Source of the DNA: an uncultured Bacilli bacterium
GTDB lineage: Bacteria > Bacillota_I > Bacilli_A > RF39 > UBA660
NCBI GenBank assembly: GCA_947627835.1
Contig: CANQXM010000033.1
Location: forward strand, 1-12,642
Direction: 5' to 3'
DNA: 12,642 nt
Below, piece after piece: positions 5,327-11,724 of this stretch (the first letter of the stretch is position 1; the number at the start of each line of letters is the position of its first letter). The position numbers were made by a program, and so were the translations under genes. Below the pieces are notes generated by a model. It was not told where the DNA came from. It made no database searches and worked only from the letters and a program-made list of their open reading frames with translations.

Positions 5327-7438
5327 ATGAAAGAGAAAATAGTAGCGGTTTTAGATGATATTCATGAAGCTAAGGAAGCCATGGAAATTAATGATTTACT
5401 GGGATGTAAAAGTGCTTTAGAATATCGGGAAGTTTGTGATGCCTTAGAAGAATTAACGGAGGAATATGTAGTTTTTAAGACTAAGAAAGAGAAATATATT
5501 CTTTTAAAAAACTGTCCTAATTTAAAAATTGGCAAGTTATCCTTAAATAAAAAAGGTTATGGCTTTGTTATTCTAGAACGAGAAGATGATTTATATATTC
5601 CTGCTGATATGATTGGGGGAGCTACTCACGATGATGTTGTATTAGCGGAGATTACTCGTTTTGGGGTAAAAAGAGAAGGAAGAATTTTACGTGTTTTAAA
5701 GCGTGATTTAAATAATGTCGTTGGAGAAATTATCGCAGTGGATCATCAGTTTCAGTTAAAATTAGATGATGAGAAAAAAGATTTAACGATTGTTTTAAAT
5801 CCAGAAACGACCAAAGAATGTGTCGAAGGACATAAGGTTTATGTTCGTCTTACCAAAGAACTTGGAAAGAAAAAGTATCTTGCTGATGTTTTAAAAATAT
5901 TGGGACATAAAGATGATCCGGGTGTAGATATTTTAAGTATTGCTTATAAGTATCAATTTGATGCTGACTTTAGCAACGAGGTGTTAGAAGAACTTCCTAA
6001 GATTCCTGTAAGTGTTGATGAAGCCTCTTTAAAGGGAAGAGTAGATTATACCAATGAAGAAGTTTTTACTATTGATGGATCTTATACCAAAGATATTGAT
6101 GATGCGATTAGTATTCGAATGGAAGATGATTGTTATGTGTTAGGAGTTCATATTGCGGATGTTTCTCATTATGTCAAAGAAAATACTGCTCTTGGCGATG
6201 CTGCTTATGAACGAGGAACGAGTGTTTATTTAGCAGATACCGTTATTCCTATGATTCCTCATAAACTTTCGAATGGAATTTGTTCTTTAAATGAGGGCGA
6301 GTTACGACTTACGATGTCTTGTGTCATGAAGATTAGTAAAATTGGAGAAGTTTTATCTTATGACATTACGCCAAGTTATATTAAAAGTCGCAAGAAGATG
6401 ACTTATGAAGCCGTGAATGACATTTTAATGCGGGACGTGGTTGCTCCTGGGTATGAACCATTTGTTGCTTCTCTTCGTTTAATGAATGAACTTGCTCATC
6501 TTTTACAAAAAAAGATTGTAGAGCGCGGTTATATTAATTTTGAACTTGATGAAGCACGGGTTATTCAAGATGAATCGGGAAAAGCTATCGATGTTGTCAT
6601 GCGAGAACGAGAAGATGGGGAAAAGTTAATTGAATCTTTTATGATTATTGCCAATGAAGTGGTTGCTTCGCACATTTATCATATGGAACTTCCTTTCCTT
6701 TACCGCGTTCATGGAAAACCAAATAGTGAAAAGATTGATGATTTTGTCAATTTAGTGAAGTTGCTTGGTTATGAACTTAAGACGAGGACGATTGATCTTT
6801 CTCCAAAGGCCATGCAAAGTTTATTAGATGAGTTAGATGAGAAACCAGAGTTTAAAATTTTGTCTTCTTTGTTACTTCGCAGTATGAAAAAAGCAGAATA
6901 TAGCAAAGAGAATATTGGTCATTTTGGTCTTGCTTCTCGTGCTTATACGCATTTTACAAGTCCAATTCGAAGATATCCCGATTTAGTCGTTCATCGTCTT
7001 TTAAAGAAGTATTTGGTTGAAAAAGATTTTTCGATGAGTACGATTTCTTATTTAGAACAAAATTTAGTTTTAATAGGAACGCATTGTAGTGAGCGAGAAG
7101 TGGCAGCAGATCAAGCAGAGCGGGAAGTCGATGATATGAAGATGGCTGAGTATATGGAAAGTCATGTTGGAGAAGAGTTTGATGGAGTCATTAGTACCGT
7201 GACAAATTTTGGTTTTTTTGTAGAACTTCCGAATTTGATTGAAGGGCTCGTTCATGTCAATTCTTTAAAAGGTGATTTTTATCAGTATGTTCCAGAGAGT
7301 TTAGCGTTAATTGGCAATCGGACGAAGAAGACTTATCGCGTTGGTGAAAAAGTTCACGTTGTGTGTGTAGGGGCTAGTAAGGAAACATCAATGATTGATT
7401 TTGAGTTAAAAGAGGATGAAGATGGAAGTCAAAAATAA
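5327..7438 (+). CDS. rnr: Ribonuclease R
   Basis: 703 aa 3'-5' exoribonuclease of the RNase II/R family, which degrades structured RNA and works with SmpB/tmRNA in clearing faulty messages. Domain order: winged-helix N-terminus (about 1-60), two cold-shock/OB domains (about 65-220, starting at KLSLNKKGYGFVILE), the RNB catalytic domain (about 230-570) and an S1 domain (about 615-690, GEEFDGVISTVTNFGFFVEL). Catalytic aspartates are in the expected pattern, Asp250, Asp256, Asp258 and Asp259 (IDGSYTKDIDDAIS), and HFTSPIRRYPDLVVHRLL is intact. Start set at ATG 5327 by GGGAG at 5315-5319. An in-frame TTG at 5273 would add 18 residues but lies within the pseudopilin gene and has no ribosome site. 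The length is at the short end of the family, since the lysine-rich tail of Bacillus RNase R is mostly absent. It overlaps smpB by 17 bases. Confidence 0.96.
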   Translation: MKEKIVAVLDDIHEAKEAMEINDLLGCKSALEYREVCDALEELTEEYVVFKTKKEKYILLKNCPNLKIGKLSLNKKGYGFVILEREDDLYIPADMIGGATHDDVVLAEITRFGVKREGRILRVLKRDLNNVVGEIIAVDHQFQLKLDDEKKDLTIVLNPETTKECVEGHKVYVRLTKELGKKKYLADVLKILGHKDDPGVDILSIAYKYQFDADFSNEVLEELPKIPVSVDEASLKGRVDYTNEEVFTIDGSYTKDIDDAISIRMEDDCYVLGVHIADVSHYVKENTALGDAAYERGTSVYLADTVIPMIPHKLSNGICSLNEGELRLTMSCVMKISKIGEVLSYDITPSYIKSRKKMTYEAVNDILMRDVVAPGYEPFVASLRLMNELAHLLQKKIVERGYINFELDEARVIQDESGKAIDVVMREREDGEKLIESFMIIANEVVASHIYHMELPFLYRVHGKPNSEKIDDFVNLVKLLGYELKTRTIDLSPKAMQSLLDELDEKPEFKILSSLLLRSMKKAEYSKENIGHFGLASRAYTHFTSPIRRYPDLVVHRLLKKYLVEKDFSMSTISYLEQNLVLIGTHCSEREVAADQAEREVDDMKMAEYMESHVGEEFDGVISTVTNFGFFVELPNLIEGLVHVNSLKGDFYQYVPESLALIGNRTKKTYRVGEKVHVVCVGASKETSMIDFELKEDEDGSQK
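7411..7415 (+). promoter_or_regulatory. Ribosome binding site that decides the smpB start
   Basis: AGAGG inside the end of rnr lies six bases before ATG 7422, a normal spacing. It directly abuts the other in-frame ATG at 7416, which is too close. This favours 7422. Confidence 0.75.
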
Positions 7439-7850
7439 AAAAGCTTATTATGATTATACGATTTTAGAAGAAATCGAAGCGGGAATTTCTTTAACGGGAA
7501 CGGAGATTAAAAGCATTCGAAAAGGGTCTGTGGACTTAAAAGATAGTTATGTTTACATTCGCGGAAACGAAGCTTTTGTTCTCAATCTTTACATTGCTTC
7601 TTATTTTGAGGGGAATCAATTTAATCATGAAGAGCGCAGAACTAGAAAGTTATTGCTTCATAAAAGTGAGATAAAAAAATTGCTTGATCGGGTTTCGCAA
7701 GATGGGGTTACGTTAATTCCTTTACGTCTTTATTTTGTCAAGAATCATGTCAAATTATCTATTGGAATCTGTAAAGGTAAAAAGAATTATGACAAACGGG
7801 AAAGTATTAAAAAAAGAGATTTGGAAAGAGAAAGTCGTCTTCATTTTTAA
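7422..7850 (+). CDS. smpB: SsrA-binding protein SmpB
   Basis: 142 aa, usual 140-160 aa range. SmpB binds tmRNA, mimics the tRNA anticodon arm and brings tmRNA into stalled ribosomes for trans-translation. Visible family features: NKKAYYDYTILEEIEAGISL, LTGTEIKSIRKG, the NHEERRTRKLLLHKSEI segment, and the basic C-terminal tail GKKNYDKRESIKKRD that enters the decoding region. The gene starts inside the last codons of rnr (17-base overlap), which suggests translational coupling and matches the functional link between RNase R and SmpB. The tmRNA gene, often just downstream in Bacillus, is not in the short gap after smpB. No clear terminator hairpin follows, only a T-rich stretch. Confidence 0.97.
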   Translation: MEVKNKKAYYDYTILEEIEAGISLTGTEIKSIRKGSVDLKDSYVYIRGNEAFVLNLYIASYFEGNQFNHEERRTRKLLLHKSEIKKLLDRVSQDGVTLIPLRLYFVKNHVKLSIGICKGKKNYDKRESIKKRDLERESRLHF

Positions 7851-7885
7851 TTCTTGGGATTGTCTTTTCTTTTTTTTCTTTCCTA

Positions 7886-7894
7886 TGTTATAAT
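7886..7894 (+). promoter_or_regulatory. Extended -10 promoter of the DUF3048 gene
   Basis: TGTTATAAT (7886-7894) is a perfect extended -10. The -35 region is only T/C-rich (TTGTCT at 7860-7865 is too far away). The predicted start near 7901 gives a leader of about 15 nt containing AGGTGG (7906-7911), four bases before ATG 7916. Confidence 0.7.
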
Positions 7895-7915
7895 CAGTTT
7901 AGAATAGGTGGTTGT

Positions 7916-8962
7916 ATGGTAGGGAGTAAGAAAAATACTTGGAAGCTTGTTGTTATTGTTTTGGGATTAATTATTATTTTCCTTTTTCTTGGTTTTCTTT
8001 TCTATCGCTTTTGGGTTCATGATAAACCAAAAGGAGAAGAACCTATTCAGGAAGAAGAAGTTTTTGAAGAGGCCAAAGTGCAAATTGTCGATGAAGAAAA
8101 TCCAAAACCGGTTTTTGCTGTCATGATTAATAATATTGGGGTAGCACGTTCACTTCATTCGGGATTGCAAGATGCTTTTCTTGTTTATGAAATGGTTGTA
8201 GAAGGCGGTATTACTCGGTACATGGCACTCTTTACCAATCAACAAACCGAACGCATTGGACCAGTTCGAAGTGCTCGTCCTTATTATTTGGATTATGTTT
8301 TAGAGCACAATGCGATTTATGCACATTTTGGCTATAGCGAACAAGCCCGAATGGATATTAGTAAGTATGGTATTCAAAATATTAATGGACTTACGCAAAG
8401 TGCTGCTTATTGGCGGGATAATTCTTTAAATGTAGCAAGCGAGCATCGAGCTTTTACAAGTATGGAGAAACTGATGGCGAGTGCTTCTTCTCTTGGTTAT
8501 TCACTTGAACGCAATAAAAGATATGCTTTTTCTTATTCTGTCGATGATGTTTCGCTTTCATTTGCAGATGCAAGTCCTGCTATGGAAGTAACCATTCCTT
8601 ATTCTTCTTCTACTGTAAGTAGTTATACTTATTTAGAAGATCAGGGTGTTTATGCTCGGTATGTGAATGGAAAAGCTCACACCGATTATGTGACCGGGGA
8701 ACAATATACTGCTAAGAATATTCTTACTTATCAAGTTAAAAATTATGCTGTGGATAGTTATGGAAGACAAGCTTTGGATCTGGTTGGTAGTGGCGATGGT
8801 TATTATATTACAATGGGAAAAGCCGTACCGATTCACTGGCAGAAAGATAGTCGAGAAGCAAAGACGAAGTATACTTATTTAAATGGCGAAGAAGTGATCT
8901 TGAATGATGGAAATACGTGGATTCAGATACAACCGACTTCGCAAAAGTTGACGATTTCATAG
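7916..8962 (+). CDS. Membrane-anchored DUF3048 (YerB-like) protein
   Basis: 348 aa. Basic N-terminus (GSKKNTWK), then one hydrophobic helix at about 10-30, then a large soluble part predicted to be outside the cell. There is no lipobox Cys, so it is signal-anchored rather than a lipoprotein as Bacillus YerB is. The DUF3048 N-terminal domain is clear: PVFAVMINNI, SGLQDAFLVYEMVVEGGITRY (as two conserved stretches), RIGPVRSARPYYLDY and AHFGYSEQA. The C-terminal DUF3048 subdomain follows, with GEQYTAKNILTYQVKNY, GDGYYITMGKAVPIHWQKD and the ending NDGNTWIQIQPT. Family function is not established, though homologues are surface-exposed and widespread in Bacillota. A second gene follows 14 bases after the stop, with no terminator between, so they likely form a two-gene operon. 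Confidence 0.88.
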   Translation: MVGSKKNTWKLVVIVLGLIIIFLFLGFLFYRFWVHDKPKGEEPIQEEEVFEEAKVQIVDEENPKPVFAVMINNIGVARSLHSGLQDAFLVYEMVVEGGITRYMALFTNQQTERIGPVRSARPYYLDYVLEHNAIYAHFGYSEQARMDISKYGIQNINGLTQSAAYWRDNSLNVASEHRAFTSMEKLMASASSLGYSLERNKRYAFSYSVDDVSLSFADASPAMEVTIPYSSSTVSSYTYLEDQGVYARYVNGKAHTDYVTGEQYTAKNILTYQVKNYAVDSYGRQALDLVGSGDGYYITMGKAVPIHWQKDSREAKTKYTYLNGEEVILNDGNTWIQIQPTSQKLTIS

Positions 8963-8976
8963 ATGGGAGAATAAAA

Positions 8977-9387
8977 ATGGATTTTATTATTGATTTTTTA
9001 GTAAATAATTATATGTGGTTTTTAGTCATTACTATTTTTTTACTTTTTGCTTTAATTGGATATATTGTGGATAGTAAAGAACAGAAGGATTTAAGTATTT
9101 TTGATAGTCCTCAAGATATGGCAAGACATTTGGAAAGTTTAGCGAAAGCTGCTGAAAATAAAACGATTGGTGAGGTCATGCAAAATGTGAAAACGCAAAG
9201 TGGACCGGTTGCTAATACAATTGTTGAAAATCCAGCACCGGTTTCGAATGCTGCTATGAATGGAAATATGGGTGGGAATCCAATGAGTTATACACAACCT
9301 TCTAATCCACAACCCATGATGCAACAGACAATGACTTCTCCAAACGCCCAACCTGCCAATACGAGTTTTGAAGTATTAGGAAAATAA
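8977..9387 (+). CDS. Small single-helix membrane protein with low-complexity tail
   Basis: 136 aa, not recognised. One N-terminal membrane helix (about residues 12-31), then a charged helical stretch (DSKEQKDL; DMARHLESLAKAAENK, about 32-62). A flexible tail rich in Asn, Pro, Gln, Met, Thr and Ser runs from about 70 to 130 and ends in SFEVLGK. No Cys and no cleavable signal. The in-frame upstream start at 8917 lies inside the DUF3048 gene and lacks a ribosome site; GGGAG (8965-8969) seven bases before ATG 8977 decides the start. Co-transcription with the DUF3048 gene suggests a shared envelope role, which is inference. The side of the membrane that holds the tail is uncertain because flanking charges are mixed. 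It could be a scaffold or tether, but I assign no function. Confidence 0.8.
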   Translation: MDFIIDFLVNNYMWFLVITIFLLFALIGYIVDSKEQKDLSIFDSPQDMARHLESLAKAAENKTIGEVMQNVKTQSGPVANTIVENPAPVSNAAMNGNMGGNPMSYTQPSNPQPMMQQTMTSPNAQPANTSFEVLGK

Positions 9388-9408
9388 CTTGTAAAAGTTA
9401 TTTTTTTT
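9381..9408 (+). terminator. AT-rich intrinsic terminator after the small membrane protein
   Basis: AAAATAACTT (9381-9390) pairs perfectly with 9395-9404 around a GTAA loop and is followed by T's to 9408. The stem holds only one G-C pair, so it is weak. The gene's stop codon (9385-9387) lies in its left arm. Confidence 0.65.
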
Positions 9409-9413
9409 AGGAA

Positions 9414-9442
9414 TGGACGAATGCATGGATTAATGTTATAAT
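9414..9442 (+). promoter_or_regulatory. Promoter of cdaA-cdaR
   Basis: TGGACG (9414-9419, a weak -35), a 17-bp spacer and TATAAT (9437-9442) with an extended TG at 9434-9435. A start near 9449 gives a leader of about 23 nt carrying AAGGAG (9458-9463), eight bases before ATG 9472. Confidence 0.75.
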
Positions 9443-9471
9443 GAATAAGCAAATAAAAAGGAGTGTAACAT

Positions 9472-10293
9472 ATGACTTTAGCTGGTTTGTGGTCGATTTT
9501 TACTAAGATTTTAGATATTTGTATTGTTTGGTTATTATTTTATTTTATACTTAAAAATATTAAAAATAATGTGAAAATGGTATTAATTTTAAAAGGAGTT
9601 TTATTAATTATCTTTATTGAAATTATTAGTAAAATTTTAAATTTATATACGGTAGGACTTCTTTTAGAGTATGTTATTGAATGGGGACCCATTGCCATCA
9701 TTATTATTTTTCAACCGGAAATTCGTGGTGTACTAGAAAGTATTGGACGGACTCACCTTTTGGGAAGACATAAGATATTAACCGTTGATGAACGTGAGCG
9801 GGTTGTTTGTGAAATTATGGAAGCCATTGAATATTTGAAACGCAATCGTATTGGTGCACTCATTGTTATTGAACGTGATGTTTCTTTATCTGAATATATT
9901 GAACCTGCTACTAAGATTTATGCGGATGTTTCAAGTGAACTTTTATGTAATTTATTTTTTCCAAATAGTCCACTTCATGATGGTGGAGTGATCTTAGAGG
10001 GGGATCGAATTACTTGTGCCGGTGCTGTTTTTAAAACCAGTATGAATCCAAATGTTAATAAACGTTTGGGAACACGCCATCGGGCAGCACTTGGAATTGC
10101 TGAGGAATCGGATGCACTTGCTTTAGTGGTTAGTGAAGAGAATGGACGCATTAGTATTGCAAGTAATGGCGATTTAGATTATAACCTTACTTTAGATGAA
10201 TTCCGAATGAAATTGATGGATGAATTAAAGCCGAAAATGGAAGTGTTCTATGAAGCGGATAGTCATCGTGAGGAGGATGAAGTAGATGAGTAA
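9472..10293 (+). CDS. cdaA: Diadenylate cyclase CdaA (c-di-AMP synthase)
   Basis: 273 aa, standard CdaA length. It joins two ATP into cyclic di-AMP, the second messenger for potassium, osmotic and wall homeostasis, at the inner face of the membrane. There are three N-terminal transmembrane helices (about 10-30, 36-53 and 60-80), then a DAC domain. The active-site motifs are PLHDGGVIL (Asp170-Gly171-Gly172, where most CdaA proteins have Asp-Gly-Ala) and GTRHRAALG (Arg202-His203-Arg204). FQPEIRGVLESIGR just after the third helix is also typical. The start is supported by AAGGAG eight bases upstream. cdaR overlaps its end by eight bases, the usual partnership in which CdaR binds and tunes CdaA. 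glmM, normally third in this operon, does not follow. Confidence 0.96.
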   Translation: MTLAGLWSIFTKILDICIVWLLFYFILKNIKNNVKMVLILKGVLLIIFIEIISKILNLYTVGLLLEYVIEWGPIAIIIIFQPEIRGVLESIGRTHLLGRHKILTVDERERVVCEIMEAIEYLKRNRIGALIVIERDVSLSEYIEPATKIYADVSSELLCNLFFPNSPLHDGGVILEGDRITCAGAVFKTSMNPNVNKRLGTRHRAALGIAEESDALALVVSEENGRISIASNGDLDYNLTLDEFRMKLMDELKPKMEVFYEADSHREEDEVDE

Positions 10294-11659
10294 GTTAATT
10301 CGAAAAATTGCTCAGTTATTCATGGGAATTTATCGCTTGATTGATAAGTATTTTGTGGTTCCGATTAGTCGACTTATTTATCATATTACTGAGCGATTTA
10401 AAGCCAATCCTAGTGGAATTGAAAAGTTTTTAAATCGTCCACATGTGTTACTTTATTTATCTTTGTTTTTTGCTGTTGGTATTTTCTTTTTAGTAGATTC
10501 TCAAGTAATTACTTTAGTTGAAAATGAAGCAGAGATTTTATCTAATCAACCGGTCAAGGTTCTTTATAATAAAGAAGCATATGTAGTAGAAGGACTTGTA
10601 GATCAAGTAGATATTATTTTAACTGGACGCAAGAGTTCCATTTATCTTGCAAAACAACTTGGAGAACATGATGTCGTTTTAGATTTAACGGATTATGAAG
10701 ATAGTGATACTCCTGTACGGGTTGCTCTTTCTTATAATCAAACGGTTGATAACATTAGTTATAAGTTAGATCCTTCTTATGTGACGGTTACGATTAAGAA
10801 GAAAGAAAGCAAAGTATGGAATAATGTTTCTTATGAACTTTTAAATGAAAATAAATTGGATAGTAAACTTAGTGTGGATGCGGTTACTCTTGATAAAACC
10901 GATGTTGTCATTAAAGGAAGTATTGATGCTTTAAATCAAGTTGCTACTGTCAAGGCTCTTGTGGATTTGAGTAATTCGAAATTTACGGATGCTGGTACTT
11001 ATGATATTTCTGATATTCCACTTGTAGCTTATGATGGAAATGGAAAATTACTTGAAAATATTGAAATTGTTCCAAATACAATTACGGGTTCTATTACTTT
11101 GGGAACTTATTCTGCGGTTGTTCCAATTCAAGTTCTTGCAACTGGAGAGTTGGTAACTGGTAAAGCCATTTCTTCGATTACGATTAATGGTAAGAGTAGT
11201 CATTCAATCACGATTTATGGAGAAAAATCTATTGTAGATGAAATTAAGAGTATTGTAGCTGTCATTGATGTTAATAATCAAGGAAATAATGGTGCAAAGA
11301 CTTACAATGTTACGTTATCAAAACCAAATGGAGTTCGTCATATTAGTGAAGAAAATGCCCGTGTTGTAGTAAGTTTTGGAGATGAAAAACAAAAGACACT
11401 TGAACTTTCCAATATTGGCTACCGTAATTTAGGAACTGGGTTAAAAGCAAACTTGGTAGGAATTACTTCTGTTCCGGTTCAGGTTAAAGGCGTTCAATCT
11501 GTGATTGATTCAATTAATGCTGATAATATATCTGCTTATACGGATTTATCTGGTTATGGTGCTGGTGAGTATGAAGTTGATGTAGTCATTGAAAGTGAAG
11601 ATCCAAGAGTAAATTATGTTGTATCTTCGAAAGTACGTATTAGTATTACAGAAAGTTAG
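10286..11659 (+). CDS. cdaR: CdaR/YbbR-domain regulator of CdaA
   Basis: 457 aa. It has one transmembrane helix (about 54-70) and a large extracellular part with about four YbbR repeats, beginning near QPVKVLYNKEAYVVEGLVDQ with the signature VDIILTGRKSSI. Later repeats include VVIKGSIDALNQV, HSITIYGEKSIVDEI and VPVQVKGVQSVIDSI. CdaR contacts CdaA through the membrane and modulates its activity in Bacillus and Listeria. The N-terminus before the helix is about 50 residues, basic and partly amphipathic (LIRKIAQLFMGIYRLIDKY), longer than in Bacillus CdaR. The start is supported by GAGGAGG (10269-10275) and the ATGAGTAA overlap with the cdaA stop, an arrangement suited to translational coupling. 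It ends in a terminator, closing the operon. Confidence 0.93.
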   Translation: MSKLIRKIAQLFMGIYRLIDKYFVVPISRLIYHITERFKANPSGIEKFLNRPHVLLYLSLFFAVGIFFLVDSQVITLVENEAEILSNQPVKVLYNKEAYVVEGLVDQVDIILTGRKSSIYLAKQLGEHDVVLDLTDYEDSDTPVRVALSYNQTVDNISYKLDPSYVTVTIKKKESKVWNNVSYELLNENKLDSKLSVDAVTLDKTDVVIKGSIDALNQVATVKALVDLSNSKFTDAGTYDISDIPLVAYDGNGKLLENIEIVPNTITGSITLGTYSAVVPIQVLATGELVTGKAISSITINGKSSHSITIYGEKSIVDEIKSIVAVIDVNNQGNNGAKTYNVTLSKPNGVRHISEENARVVVSFGDEKQKTLELSNIGYRNLGTGLKANLVGITSVPVQVKGVQSVIDSINADNISAYTDLSGYGAGEYEVDVVIESEDPRVNYVVSSKVRISITES

Positions 11660-11685
11660 AAGTTCTTTAAAAGAATTTCTTTTTT
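11659..11685 (+). terminator. Intrinsic terminator after cdaR
   Basis: GAAGTTCTTT (11659-11668) and AAAGAATTTC (11670-11679) are complementary with one G-U wobble. In practice the innermost pairs open to form the loop. T's at 11680-11685 follow. It begins at the last base of the cdaR stop codon. Confidence 0.75.
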
Positions 11686-11695
11686 CTTGGTTCAA

Positions 11696-11704
11696 TGATA
11701 TGAT
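11696..11704 (+). promoter_or_regulatory. Probable fhs promoter (extended -10)
   Basis: TGATATGAT (11696-11704) is an extended -10 with one mismatch from TATAAT. No good -35 is seen, because that position falls in the terminator T-run. A start near 11711 leaves a leader of about 14 nt with GGAGTGA (11714-11720) before ATG 11725. Confidence 0.55.
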
Positions 11705-11724
11705 TATATAAATGGAGTGATTCT

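Noticed and set aside
7070..7255. Minus-strand open frame within rnr
   Set aside because: It sits opposite the conserved S1 region of RNase R and has no promoter or ribosome site.
7416..7421. ATG two codons before the chosen smpB start
   Set aside because: The AGAGG site touches this ATG, leaving no spacer; 7422 has normal spacing.
7851..7885. Possible terminator after smpB
   Set aside because: The stretch is T/C-rich but I could not form a convincing stem, so it is not listed.
8917..8976. Upstream start extending the small membrane protein into the DUF3048 gene
   Set aside because: No ribosome site; the ATG at 8977 has GGGAG seven bases upstream and gives a sensible N-terminus next to a membrane helix.
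8633..9351. Minus-strand open frames opposite the DUF3048 and small membrane protein genes
   Set aside because: Their His/Ile/Ser-rich composition is typical of antisense reading of AT-rich coding DNA; no start signals.
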